From an uncultured Bacteroidota bacterium (GTDB lineage: Bacteria; Bacteroidota; Bacteroidia; Bacteroidales; P3): a DNA stretch of 57,436 nt. The notes beneath the pieces are model-generated. The model did no database searches. It was not told the DNA's origin and worked only from the letters and a program-made list of their open reading frames with translations. The position numbers and the translations under genes were made by a program. Shown here one piece after another: positions 1 through 8,215 of this stretch (the stretch's first letter is position 1; every line of letters begins with the position of its first letter). The stretch spans positions 1 to 57,436 of the forward strand of contig CADAWR010000012.1 of the NCBI GenBank assembly GCA_902791695.1. Reading direction: 5' to 3'.

Positions 1-328
1 CATCTTCCGCAACCTCACCGACAACGCCATATCCTACGCGGGCGACGGCACCACGATAACCCTTACACATTCCGACGCCGACACCCATTGGCAGTTCACA
101 TTCTCCGACAATGGCGTTGGAATCCCAGCAGAACATCTGCCGCGTATCTTTGAGCGATTCTACCGTGTCGATAAAGGCAGAAGCCGCAAACTCGGAGGCA
201 CAGGTCTCGGTCTCGCCATCGTGAAAAACGCCGTTCAACTGCATGGTGGAATGATAGCAGCATTTCAAAACAAGGACGGTGGAGTTCGCTTTGTTTTCAC
301 TATACGCAAATGCGTAGGTCATCCGTAA
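1..328 (+). CDS. Sensor histidine kinase, C-terminal ATPase domain (5' truncated by window)
   Basis: Open from base 2 to a TAA at 326-328, about 108 codons. The reading shows the HATPase_c boxes in order: N box ([10 protein letters not shown]), G1 box (DNGVGIP), F box ([10 protein letters not shown]) and G2 box ([12 protein letters not shown]). This is the ATP-binding half of a membrane two-component sensor kinase that phosphorylates a partner response regulator. The F-box wording is typical of PhoR/BaeS-like kinases. The dimerisation and sensor parts lie upstream of the window, so the signal cannot be inferred. There is no co-directional gene close downstream; a decayed region follows. Confidence 0.93.
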   Translation, partial: IFRNLTDNAISYAGDGTTITLTHSDADTHWQFTFSDNGVGIPAEHLPRIFERFYRVDKGRSRKLGGTGLGLAIVKNAVQLHGGMIAAFQNKDGGVRFVFTIRKCVGHP

Positions 329-589
329 TCACAGTCTCGATAACATCGGAAATTCTTTTGTATTTAAACGTCAAGCAAAAAGACTTTGCTAAAAACGTTT
401 AAGGGGCTGCCATTTTGCCCGATGTGCAAAGCCAAATGTTTATTTGACCTGATACGGTAGATAATAATAATCACCACTTTAACCTTTTATAAATTGATAA
501 AAATGATAGTAGAATTACTTCTACTCGGGGTTTCTTTTGCTTGATTTAATTGTATGATTTGAAATTTTCAGATTGACAGTTCCCGGCCC

Positions 590-947
590 ATGGCCGATAT
601 GTTTAATTTAAATTTCAAATTTTATTACAAGTTCAAACAAGACCTCGCCATGGCCTATTTCGACGGCTGTAGCAAGAAGACCGCGAGCCGACGAGCTGAC
701 GAGCATGAACTTCACATACCTGATGTGCGGCTCCGGTACGGCACCTCTTGGACCTGTTCGCTGGTATGGGACCACATGCGAGCTGGCCTACATGGTGCGC
801 ACACAGCTGAATTCCAGATGGGAAGTGGCACTCACGGCCTTTAAAGACAAGAACGACAAGTCATTACCGAAAACCTTGAAAAATACGAAGGCTCCAAGCG
901 CCGAAAACATGAAAAAAATCGACCTCATCTTCCGGAAAAAGGACTAA
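590..947 (+). pseudogene. Frameshifted remnant of a small mobile-element protein (family unsure)
   Basis: Two overlapping short frames, 590-844 and 705-947, look like one broken gene. The second reads as the C-terminal part of a small Bacteroidota accessory protein (RWYGTTCELAYMVRTQL, then a lysine-rich tail ending MKKIDLIFRKKD). The W-x-GT-x-x-EL pattern recalls RteC/DUF6617-type proteins of conjugative elements, but this rests on memory of the pattern only. Neither frame has a convincing promoter or a full domain, and the stretch opens the graveyard of element genes that runs to 2707. Confidence 0.25.
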
Positions 948-1012
948 AGGGACTAACGAAAGGACTAACGATGACGTTACCCTGTGACTAAAAAAAGGAC
1001 TAAAAGGACTAA
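941..1012 (+). repeat. Five short GGACTAA direct repeats
   Basis: GGACTAA occurs at 941, 950, 962, 997 and 1006, with a TGACTAA at 985. Most copies are preceded by an A-run (AAAGGACTAA). The spacing is irregular (9, 12, 35 and 9 bp). The cluster starts at the very end of the broken frame before it and is followed by a terminator-like hairpin at 1017-1045. It may be a relic operator or iteron set. Confidence 0.6.
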
Positions 1013-1016
1013 TTCT

Positions 1017-1045
1017 GCACCGACGGCGACGCCGGTGCTTTTTTT
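1017..1045 (+). terminator. Rho-independent terminator
   Basis: GCACCG (1017-1022) can pair with CGGTGC (1033-1038), followed by seven T. The sequence between the arms is GC-rich and can extend the stem. It ends the broken-gene region at 590-947. Confidence 0.6.
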
Positions 1046-1221
1046 GCCCTACCTTTGCCGGTGATTTCAAACGGACAAGAAAAGCTGATTCGGAAAATTC
1101 GTGCAATTCGTGTTCAAAAAGGAAATCAAGAATAAAGTATCAACCGAGTCGAGGCGAGGAGGATGTTCTCGAGTAAATGGCCAAACAATCCGACCTTCCT
1201 CTCACCAAAAACTCAAACACA

Positions 1222-1623
1222 ATGAAAACAAACAAATCCAACAGCAAGATGACAACAATGGTCGACGGCATGATGACCTTCGGCGAGACTGACAACGGAC
1301 TCAAAATCATCGACTTCATGTGCACCGAATGCGTCGAGATGGAACCCTTCATGGCCAACTGCAAAGTGCAGGCCATGCGCGACGGCAACGTTTACATCAC
1401 CGAACGCCCCAAGCAGAAACACAATACACCCCTGTTCCGCGAGGACAACAGCTCGCTGACCCTCGGCCGCGACGGCAAGTACTACTTCTGCTTCATCCTG
1501 CCCGAAGACCTCGTGAAGCAGCTGCCCGACCGCCTCGTCCACCAAGCCCTCTCCATCGCCCAGAAAGTGGACAAAATGATTGCTGGCCGCGTAGGGAAGA
1601 AAGACTCAAGAAAGACTAAGTAA
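1222..1623 (+). CDS. Hypothetical protein of a Bacteroidota accessory cluster
   Basis: About 133 residues if begun at ATG 1222, which sits in an A-rich leader; an in-frame ATG at 1177 would add 15 residues. No signal peptide or membrane segment. The protein is soluble with a basic C-terminus (GRVGKKDSRKTK) and has a central stretch (SLTLGRDGKYYFCFILPEDL) that looks like a small beta-sheet domain. Codon use is GC-rich like the chromosome. It is followed by the inverted-repeat region 1636-1805 and the DUF3987 fragment at 1844, an order I associate with a common Bacteroidota accessory cluster. Function unknown. It may still be intact. Confidence 0.6.
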   Translation: MKTNKSNSKMTTMVDGMMTFGETDNGLKIIDFMCTECVEMEPFMANCKVQAMRDGNVYITERPKQKHNTPLFREDNSSLTLGRDGKYYFCFILPEDLVKQLPDRLVHQALSIAQKVDKMIAGRVGKKDSRKTK

Positions 1624-1635
1624 CCAATGGTCGAA

Positions 1636-1805
1636 TCTATCAGCTATCAGTTCTATCAATTAAAAATGACACCCCTCAATTTCAAAAACCCCTCTTATAA
1701 TACTTATAACTAATTAATAATAAGATATATATAAATAAGAAAAGGGATAAAATCAAGAAAATGACACCCCTCTAAAATAAACTGATAGAACTGATAGTTG
1801 ATAGA
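1636..1805. repeat. 23-bp inverted repeat enclosing a direct repeat and AT-rich core (iteron-like)
   Basis: The left arm 1636-1658 and right arm 1783-1805 are reverse complements with one mismatch. Each arm is built from CTGATAG/CTATCAG units (TGATAGAACTGATAG on the right). Just inside the arms the 15-mer AAAATGACACCCCTC occurs twice in direct orientation, at 1663-1677 and 1758-1772. Between these lies about 80 bp of almost pure A/T. Iterons plus an AT-rich segment in front of a DUF3987 (primase/helicase-associated) gene is the layout of a replication or packaging origin; that function is inference. Confidence 0.75.
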
Positions 1806-1843
1806 AACCCCACACTAAATTTCACCTAAAAAGCAAACAAACA

Positions 1844-2224
1844 ATGAAATACGACATCACAAAACCCAAGGCACCCAAGATGCCTAACCTTGGAAATGGT
1901 ACAGAATGCATCAAAATTCTCCTCTCTCAGGCCTCAAAAGACATGTACGAAGCCTTAGTCCCCATGTTCTTCCCCGTACTTGGCGCTCACCTCAGCGGAG
2001 CAGAATTCCAATACCCCGACCTCTCCTGGAAGGAACCATGCGGCCAAATGGCCCATCTGGTAGCCGAAAGTGGTGGCAACAAGGGCCAACTGTCCAACCT
2101 TATCGAAGCCATCTGTCGCGACTTCCGCGCCCACGACGAAGAAGAGCTGAAGAAGCTCGTCGAGTGGCAGAAGCAGGTGAAAACCAAGAGCGCCAACAAG
2201 GAGAAGCCGGCACGCCCCGCGTAG
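1844..2224 (+). pseudogene. DUF3987 (VapE/YfjI-like) protein, N-terminal fragment only
   Basis: 126 residues ending in a stop, where family members usually run to several hundred residues. The segments PVLGAHLSGAEFQYPD, CGQMAHLVAESGGNKGQLSN and HDEEELKKLVEWQKQ are what I recognise as the N-terminal part of Bacteroidota DUF3987 proteins, which in phage-like and satellite elements go with replication/primase functions. The large ATPase part is missing. Sequence after the stop switches to remnants of other families, so this is a deletion product. The stump could still be translated. Confidence 0.7.
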
Positions 2225-2226
2225 CC

Positions 2227-2340
2227 GTCAACCACCTCATGGCACTCATCCGCCGCAACGACATGCTATCCGACGAACTCCTGTCGACCGGCTACAAAAC
2301 CACCAACAAGGTCTTGAAATCAAAAGAGCATACCTCCATG
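2227..2340 (+). pseudogene. Possible DUF4248 remnant
   Basis: Out of frame with the preceding fragment, the sequence reads HLMALIRRNDMLSDELLSTGYKT, resembling the DUF4248 core (a W-R-x-L-x-x-x-I-x-x-N helix, then L-x-x-GY). DUF4248 genes are frequent neighbours of DUF3987 genes in Bacteroidota elements, which supports the guess. There is no start codon of its own and no complete C-terminus. It was recognised by eye only. Confidence 0.35.
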
Positions 2341-2344
2341 GTGA

Positions 2345-2707
2345 CTCCGTGGTGACTCCCTCTCAGGTTCGCGAAAAAAGTGCTCCATCGGCACTCTGCC
2401 TCAGGCAGGCTTCGGCAACGCCTCCTTCGCCGAGCCTCAGCGCGTCAGCGTCTCCTACAGCACTAGTGCCGACATGCCCGGTGCCGACGCTCAGGACAAG
2501 GAGTATCTCTTCATCTACCAGCCCGATACCAAGCAGGGTATCCTCTCGGCACCCGCTCTGCGTACCACTGGCCAGATTGAGGTACGTGTCCCCAGCACCT
2601 GGACTGGCCTCACCGTCCACGTCTACGGCTTCGGCCTCGGCGACGGCCGCGAAAACAAGGGCAAGAACAGCGACAGCTGCTACATCGGCACCGGCATCAT
2701 CGGTTAA
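2345..2707 (+). pseudogene. DUF6266 family protein, C-terminal fragment
   Basis: Open from just after a TGA at 2342-2344 to TAA at 2705-2707, about 120 codons. It lacks the first half of the family. The C-terminal signature is clear: a run of beta-strands with KEYLFIYQPDTKQGI, then VPSTWTGLTVHVYGFGLGDG, then SDSCYIGTGII at the end. DUF6266 proteins are of unknown function and common in Bacteroidota. The first ATG in frame (2474) would give only 77 residues. The junction with the preceding remnants shows several genes were collapsed by deletion. A good terminator follows at 2751-2784. Confidence 0.75.
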
Positions 2708-2750
2708 ACTTTCCCTGTTCTTCCCCTTCTTCTACTCTCTACTATGTGTC

Positions 2751-2784
2751 TGGCCAGTCCCAACCGAGGCTGGCCACTTTTTTT
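2751..2784 (+). terminator. Rho-independent terminator
   Basis: TGGCCAG (2751-2757) pairs with CTGGCCA (2770-2776), followed by a T-run. It ends transcription from the decayed region. Confidence 0.8.
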
Positions 2785-3164
2785 CATCGGTGAACGGTGA
2801 ACGGTGATTTTATGCACACCATGAAAATAAATCATCGCGCCCCGCAGCGATACCTTAGAAGTAATCTACGAGATCTCCCCGACCCGCACCCGGAAATCCC
2901 CGCCGCAGGCGGAAATAATTTATAAGATTTACAAGGTTTGTTTTTTTTCATGGCGTTTGTTCTGCGCCTGCGGCGCCGCCCGACAAGCGGGCGCAGGGTG
3001 CTCGCATTTGTACTGGCTCCAAGCGCCCATACTGGACGCGTCGCCGCCGCAGGCGCTGGTTGTTTAACGGTTTATATCGTAGAACAATCGGTAAACAATA
3101 GTAGGGAGGGCGGAGGAAGGGCGGAGAGGGGGCGAAGAAAGTGGGCTCTATACAATATTATATT
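2785..3164. other. Gene-free spacer with a degenerate dispersed palindrome copy (about 3052-3110)
   Basis: No credible gene is seen. The 16-mer GGTTGTTTAACGGTTT (3058-3073), followed by GTAGAACAATCGGTAAACA, matches the loop and arm wording of the long palindromes at 11886-11975, 24193-24289 and 35926-36058. The flanks here have drifted into GGGAGGGCGGAGGAAGGGCGG and no longer form a full hairpin. Upstream, CGGTGAACGGTGAACGGTGA at about 2789 is a further scrap of the same wording. GC-rich hairpins also occur near 2965-3000. Confidence 0.5.
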
Positions 3165-3194
3165 TTGCCAGTTTGCAGAAATTATGTATCTTTG
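3165..3194 (+). promoter_or_regulatory. Bacteroidota promoter for the S46 peptidase
   Basis: TTG at 3165-3167, a 19-bp spacer, and TATCTTTG at 3187-3194 match the sigma-ABfr consensus. The ATG at 3242 lies about 40 bases downstream of the expected start site. Confidence 0.8.
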
Positions 3195-3241
3195 CAAATT
3201 GATAATTCGTGCGCAAAACAATTATAAAAACAAATAATACA

Positions 3242-5401
3242 ATGAAAATTCGTACTTTAATCGTAACAATGGCCCTGGCTCTGATGCTGCCCACCGCAGC
3301 ACGCGCCGACGAGGGCATGTGGCTTCTGTCACTAATCGGAAAAAATTACAACGACATGCAGAAACAGGGCTTCAAGCTGACGCCGGAGGACATCTACAGC
3401 GTCAACCAAAGCTGCCTGAAAGACGCTATCGTAGGTCTCGGCAACGCCGGCACCCCCTTCTGGCACTTCTGCACCGGTGAGATCATCAGCGACAAGGGTC
3501 TGGTGAGCACCAACCACCATTGCGGCTACGGCAAGCTGCAAGAGCACTCGACCGTGGAGCACGACTACCTGCGCGATGGCTTCTGGGCCTATTCTCTGGA
3601 TCAGGAGCTGCCCAATCCGGGTCTCACGGCCTCGATATTGGTGCGCATGGAGGATGTCACCAAGCAGGTGCAGGAAGCCCTGAGCGACGACATGAGCGAG
3701 GGCGACCGCGCCGAAGCCATCAAGAAGGTGTGCGCCGAGATTGAGGAGGAGGCAGTGAAGGACACCAAATACGCCGCCAAGGTGAAGCCCATGTTCAATG
3801 GCAACCAGTTCTTCCTCTTCGTGCACATCATCTACAAGGACGTCCGCCTTGTTGGCGCACCCCCGTCGTCTATGGGTAAGTTCGGCGGCGACACCGACAA
3901 CTGGTCGTGGCCCCGCCATACCTGCGACTTCTCGATGTTCCGCATCTACACCGACAAGGAGGGCAACCCCGCTGAATTCAGCAAGGAGAACATTCCCCTC
4001 TCCCCCAAGCACCATCTGCCCGTGAGCGCCGGCGAACTGAAGGACGGCGACTTTGCCATGGTGATGGGCTTCCCCGGCACCACCGACCACTTCCTTACCA
4101 GCTACGGCCTGGAAGAGACCATGAACATCATCAATAAGCTGCGCTACGAAATACGCACCGTGAAGATCAACATCCTGCGCGAAGAGATGGCCGCTTCACA
4201 GGCCACGCGCATCAAATACGCCTCGAAGTACGCCAGCTGCTCGAACTACTGGAAGTACAGCAACGAGCAGAACAAGGCCCTGAAGGCCCTGAACACCATG
4301 GGCCTGAAGAAGGAGCTCGAGAAAGAGTACAGCGAGTGGGCCCGCCACCACGCCCCGAAGTACGGCAAGGCCCTCGACCTTATCGAAAAGGGTTATGCCG
4401 ACCGTGCCAAGAGCGAGGAGACCTTCATGTATGTGACGGAAGGCCTGATCACCGGCTCCGAGGCTTTGATGTTGGCCGTACGCCTGGGCAACAGCCTCAA
4501 GAGAGACCTGGAAAACGACAAGAACGCCGACCTGAGCCGCTATGAGAACTACGCTGCAGGCTTCTTCAAGGACTATGACGAGCAGGTGGACCGCCGCCTC
4601 ACGGCAGCCCTCTTCGGATACGTCTACGCCCACATCAACCCCGACGTGTGCCCCGATTTTCTCAAGGCAGCACAGAAGAAATACAAAGGCGACTGGGAGC
4701 GCTACGCCAACGACCTCTACGACAAGAGCATCTTCGCCAACGAAGAGAAGGTGGGCCAGTTCATGCACAAGCCCAATCTCAAGCAGCTGCAGAAAGACCC
4801 CATGATGGCTGCCGGCAATGAAGTCTGGGAACTGTACTTCAACCTTGACGAAAACGTATCGCAGGAGAGCAGGGACGGCTTGCAGCGCGGCATACGCGAC
4901 TTCACCGACGGTGTGCTTCAGATGAACAAGGGCAAGAAGCTCATGTCGCCGGACGCCAACTCGACCATAAGACTTACCTACGGCAACGTCAAGAGCTATG
5001 AGCCCAAGGACGGCGTGGACTACCGCTACTACACCACCATGAAGGGCATAATCGAGAAAGAGGACCCCGAGAACAGCGAGTTCAACGTACCGGAGCGCCT
5101 CAAGAAACTCTATTATGCCAAGGAGTTCGGCCCCTACGCCAACAAGAATGGTGAGATGCCCACCTGCTTCATCACCAACAACGACATCACAGGCGGCAAC
5201 AGTGGCTCGCCGGTCATCAACGGCAAGGGCGTGCTCATCGGCCTGGCCTTCGACGGCAACAGCGAGGCTATGAGCGGCGACATAGACTTCGAGGAGAACC
5301 TGCAGCGCTGCATATGCCTCGACAGCCGCTACATGCTCTGGGTCATCGACATATATGCCGGTGCCAAGAACTTGATTGAAGAGATGGATATCGTAAGATA
5401 G
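3242..5401 (+). CDS. S46 family dipeptidyl-peptidase, DPP7 type
   Basis: 719 residues, full family length. The chosen start is ATG 3242, directly before a signal peptide (MKIRTLIVTMALALMLPTAARA); an in-frame GTG upstream would overlap the promoter region. The trypsin-like fold shows its catalytic His in TNHHCGYG (about residue 93), Asp in PRHTCDFSMFR and Ser in GGNSGSPVING. Eighteen residues after the Ser is Gly (LAFDGN), the position that separates DPP7 (Gly, hydrophobic P1) from DPP11 (Arg, acidic P1), so hydrophobic specificity is expected. It acts in the periplasm, removing dipeptides from peptides taken up as carbon and nitrogen source. It is followed after 34 bp by the sigma-54 gene. 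Confidence 0.95.
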   Translation: MKIRTLIVTMALALMLPTAARADEGMWLLSLIGKNYNDMQKQGFKLTPEDIYSVNQSCLKDAIVGLGNAGTPFWHFCTGEIISDKGLVSTNHHCGYGKLQEHSTVEHDYLRDGFWAYSLDQELPNPGLTASILVRMEDVTKQVQEALSDDMSEGDRAEAIKKVCAEIEEEAVKDTKYAAKVKPMFNGNQFFLFVHIIYKDVRLVGAPPSSMGKFGGDTDNWSWPRHTCDFSMFRIYTDKEGNPAEFSKENIPLSPKHHLPVSAGELKDGDFAMVMGFPGTTDHFLTSYGLEETMNIINKLRYEIRTVKINILREEMAASQATRIKYASKYASCSNYWKYSNEQNKALKALNTMGLKKELEKEYSEWARHHAPKYGKALDLIEKGYADRAKSEETFMYVTEGLITGSEALMLAVRLGNSLKRDLENDKNADLSRYENYAAGFFKDYDEQVDRRLTAALFGYVYAHINPDVCPDFLKAAQKKYKGDWERYANDLYDKSIFANEEKVGQFMHKPNLKQLQKDPMMAAGNEVWELYFNLDENVSQESRDGLQRGIRDFTDGVLQMNKGKKLMSPDANSTIRLTYGNVKSYEPKDGVDYRYYTTMKGIIEKEDPENSEFNVPERLKKLYYAKEFGPYANKNGEMPTCFITNNDITGGNSGSPVINGKGVLIGLAFDGNSEAMSGDIDFEENLQRCICLDSRYMLWVIDIYAGAKNLIEEMDIVR

Positions 5402-5435
5402 TCCACAGCTTTCCGTATATGGACATTTAAGAAAA

Positions 5436-7718
5436 ATGAAACAGGTCCAGCGACAGCAACTGCAGCAGAAACTATCGCCTCAGCAGATACAGCTGATGCG
5501 GCTGTTGCAGTTGCCTGTCACTGAACTGGAGCAAGCCATCAAAGAAGAGATAGAGAAGAACCCTCTGCTCGACGCCGAGGTGCAGGACGAGCTGCCGCTG
5601 CCACAGACCGACAATAGGTCGGACTGGGACACCGACGATGATGATGGGTTCGACTACGACTACCGCGAGCACCAGGAGAATGACCCCAACGAAGTGAGGC
5701 GCGAATTCGTGGTGAGCGATAGTTACTCGGCATCAGAGCGCCTGATGCAACAGCTTGCGCTACGCCCACTGACAGAACGTCAGCATAAGATTGCCGCCGA
5801 ACTGGTAGGCACGCTTGACGATGCCGGCTACCTTGGACGCGACCTGGCGCTTGTGACCAACGACCTGGCATTCCGTCAAGGCATCGAGGCCTCACAAGAC
5901 GAGGTGGAGGAGGTGCTGCATATCGTACAGAGTCTTGACCCGGCAGGCATTGGAGCGCGCAACCTGCGCGAATGCCTGCTGCTGCAACTGGAGCGCGACG
6001 GTGGCAACGACCTCGCCACAACAATAGTGCGCGATCATTTCGACGACTTTGCCAATCACCGCTACGACCATATCCGACAAACACTTGGCATCAACGAAGA
6101 GGAATTCGACAAGGCGGCAGAGACAATACGTGGCCTCAACCCCAAGCCCCTGGGGTCGGACAACGAAGACAATGACACTGCAGCATACGTAACACCCGAC
6201 ATAGTGCTCACGCAGCACGACGGACAGCTAAGCTTCTACCTCAACGACAGCCACCTGCCCAAGCTAAGCCTAAACACATACTACACCAACATGCTGGCGG
6301 CAATGGAGAAAGATGGCGGCGACAAAGAAACACTGCGTTTCCTTCGCAGCAAGCAGAGCGATGCCCAAGGCTTCATAGACCTGCTACAGCAGAGACACGA
6401 CACAATAGTTCGTGTGATGCGCTACATAGTGAAGCACCAACGACAGTTCCTACTCACAGGCAACAGTGACCTGCTGGTACCGATGCGTCAGCGCGAGGTG
6501 GCCGAAGCCACGGGGCTGGACATAAGTACAGTGAGCCGTATGGCCAACAGCAAATACTTGCAAACCGACTTCGGCGCCATACCCCTCAAGGAATGCTTTT
6601 CGAAAGGCATGACCACGGAGGACGGCGAGGAAGTGGCCGTAGATACCATAAAGCAATGCCTCTCCGACGCCATAGCCAATGAAGACAAGCGAGCGCCACT
6701 ATCGGATGACGCTCTGACCAAGATATTCAACGAGCGCGGCCTACCTATAGCACGTCGCACGGTAGCCAAATACCGCGAACAGTTGGGCATACCGGTGGCA
6801 CGCCTTCGCCGCATAGTTATACTTCTACTTATAGTGCTCGGTGCAAACAACGTGTCGGCACAAATGTCGTACTACGACAGCATAATCGCCGCACGCCTCG
6901 CCAAGGCGGAGAAGATGCAGAAAGCAACAATTACGGCTGCGCCGAAGACACAACACAAAGGCAAAGAAGACAGGACCGTTACAGCGAAAGCAAAAGAGGA
7001 TGCTAAGTCACAAATGCAGACACCTCGTACGGAAATGGCCACGCCATCAGTCATCACCGGAGCGGAATACATCGTTCCGTTATGGTACGACGCCTTTCCT
7101 GGCAACCGGGTGAACCCGCACGGCCGCACTGAGGTCGCCATGCTGCCCGACGAAATAAACATAGTGCTAATAAAGGACACTTCTGATTTCTGCTTCCCAG
7201 TGAAGGATTCCAAGACCAGCCCTTATGGATGGCGTTGGAAACGCGGGCATCATGGCGTGGACATCCGACTACGCACAGGAGAGCCCATACATGCTGCATT
7301 CGGCGGCACGGTGCGTATCGCCACACGCATGGGTGGGTACGGCAACTGCGTGGTAGTGCGCCACCCCAACGGTCTGGAGACTCTATATGGCCACTTATCA
7401 AAAATAAATGTCAAGCACGGACAGCAGGTAACAGCGGGCGAGGTGATAGGCCTCGGCGGAAGCACCGGCAACAGCACCGGGCCGCACCTGCACTTTGAGT
7501 GCCGTTTCCTATACCAACCGTTCGACCCGGAATGGATACTTGACTTCAGTAACTATACACTGCGCACCCGTCGACTACACCTCGACAAGAGCTACTTCGG
7601 CATACACAAGCCGAGCAAAGGCGAAGAGCTTGAATACAAGGCAGACGAAAGCAAGATACGCGAGAGCAAGAAGAACCGCAAGGCTCAGACCACAACAATA
7701 AATCCCAAAGACTTTTAG
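5436..7718 (+). CDS. rpoN: RNA polymerase sigma-54 factor fused in frame to an M23 peptidase
   Basis: One 760-codon frame holds two proteins. Residues 1 to about 459 are a complete sigma-54: the glutamine-rich activator region I (LSPQQIQLMRLLQLPVTELE), the core-binding domain, the HTH (VAEATGLDISTVSRM) and the RpoN box (ARRTVAKYREQLGIP), after which the normal protein stops within a few residues. Here the frame runs on through RLRR and a hydrophobic stretch (IVILLLIVLG, then NNVSA) into a LytM/M23 metallopeptidase with HGVD (H606) and HLH (H684, H686) zinc ligands. Sigma-54 directs activator-dependent transcription; M23 enzymes cut peptidoglycan in the periplasm. A real fusion would be membrane-tethered. 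Separate initiation at GTG 6795 is the simpler alternative. A lost stop or a one-base error at the junction is also possible. Confidence 0.9.
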   Translation: MKQVQRQQLQQKLSPQQIQLMRLLQLPVTELEQAIKEEIEKNPLLDAEVQDELPLPQTDNRSDWDTDDDDGFDYDYREHQENDPNEVRREFVVSDSYSASERLMQQLALRPLTERQHKIAAELVGTLDDAGYLGRDLALVTNDLAFRQGIEASQDEVEEVLHIVQSLDPAGIGARNLRECLLLQLERDGGNDLATTIVRDHFDDFANHRYDHIRQTLGINEEEFDKAAETIRGLNPKPLGSDNEDNDTAAYVTPDIVLTQHDGQLSFYLNDSHLPKLSLNTYYTNMLAAMEKDGGDKETLRFLRSKQSDAQGFIDLLQQRHDTIVRVMRYIVKHQRQFLLTGNSDLLVPMRQREVAEATGLDISTVSRMANSKYLQTDFGAIPLKECFSKGMTTEDGEEVAVDTIKQCLSDAIANEDKRAPLSDDALTKIFNERGLPIARRTVAKYREQLGIPVARLRRIVILLLIVLGANNVSAQMSYYDSIIAARLAKAEKMQKATITAAPKTQHKGKEDRTVTAKAKEDAKSQMQTPRTEMATPSVITGAEYIVPLWYDAFPGNRVNPHGRTEVAMLPDEINIVLIKDTSDFCFPVKDSKTSPYGWRWKRGHHGVDIRLRTGEPIHAAFGGTVRIATRMGGYGNCVVVRHPNGLETLYGHLSKINVKHGQQVTAGEVIGLGGSTGNSTGPHLHFECRFLYQPFDPEWILDFSNYTLRTRRLHLDKSYFGIHKPSKGEELEYKADESKIRESKKNRKAQTTTINPKDF
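6795..7718 (+). CDS. Probable internally initiated M23/LytM peptidase (same frame as rpoN)
   Basis: Starting at GTG 6795, the protein begins M-ARLRR, then IVILLLIVLG, then ANNVSA before Gln: a textbook signal peptide made of the last RpoN codons plus the linker. The mature 290-residue protein has a low-complexity Lys/Thr/Ala-rich linker (about residues 485-535 of the fusion) and a complete M23 domain (GWRWKRGHHGVDIR to GPHLHFECRF) that keeps all zinc ligands, so it should be an active endopeptidase. It would be coupled to rpoN translation with no stop between the two. No Shine-Dalgarno is visible, as is usual here. Proteomic N-termini would decide between fusion and internal start. Confidence 0.55.
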   Translation: MARLRRIVILLLIVLGANNVSAQMSYYDSIIAARLAKAEKMQKATITAAPKTQHKGKEDRTVTAKAKEDAKSQMQTPRTEMATPSVITGAEYIVPLWYDAFPGNRVNPHGRTEVAMLPDEINIVLIKDTSDFCFPVKDSKTSPYGWRWKRGHHGVDIRLRTGEPIHAAFGGTVRIATRMGGYGNCVVVRHPNGLETLYGHLSKINVKHGQQVTAGEVIGLGGSTGNSTGPHLHFECRFLYQPFDPEWILDFSNYTLRTRRLHLDKSYFGIHKPSKGEELEYKADESKIRESKKNRKAQTTTINPKDF

Positions 7719-7720
7719 AC

Positions 7721-8215
7721 ATGACCGATAAGAAGACCAACCTGTCGGACTACGACCCCAAAGCCGTGCCCGACGCAAGCAAATACAGCATTGGTGTGAT
7801 TGCCGCCGAATGGAACCCCGCAGTTACTGACGCCATGCTACAAGGCGCGGTAGACACCCTGCGAGAGAACGGTGTTAAAGAAGACAACCTCATAGTGAAG
7901 CGCGTTCCTGGCACCTACGAGCTGCCATATGCTGCCGAATGCATGCTGGCCAACAACAGCACACTTGACGCCGTCATCTGCATAGGCTGCGTAATACAGG
8001 GCGAGACCCGCCACTTCGAGTTCATATGCCAAGCAGTATCACAAGGTCTCGTCAATGTGTCGCTCAAGCAAGGCCGCCCCGTCATCTTCAGCGTTCTTAC
8101 CACCAACAACATGGAGCAGGCACTTGACCGTGCCGGCGGGAAACACGGCAACAAAGGAGTAGAAGGTGCCGTGACAGCCATCAAGATGTGCCAATACACA
8201 GACGAATGCGCGTAA
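7721..8215 (+). CDS. ribH: 6,7-dimethyl-8-ribityllumazine synthase
   Basis: 164 residues. It condenses 5-amino-6-ribitylaminouracil with 3,4-dihydroxybutanone phosphate, the penultimate step of riboflavin synthesis, as a cytoplasmic multimer. Family landmarks are AAEWN near the N-terminus, VPGTYELPYAAE, GCVIQGETRHFEFIC with the catalytic His, and GVLTTNN-like FSVLTTNNMEQALDRAGGKHGNKG. It begins 2 bp after the rpoN/M23 stop, and its 3' end overlaps fmt by 10 bp (ATGCGCGTAA), so the run from rpoN to fmt is probably one operon with coupled translation. Confidence 0.96.
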   Translation: MTDKKTNLSDYDPKAVPDASKYSIGVIAAEWNPAVTDAMLQGAVDTLRENGVKEDNLIVKRVPGTYELPYAAECMLANNSTLDAVICIGCVIQGETRHFEFICQAVSQGLVNVSLKQGRPVIFSVLTTNNMEQALDRAGGKHGNKGVEGAVTAIKMCQYTDECA

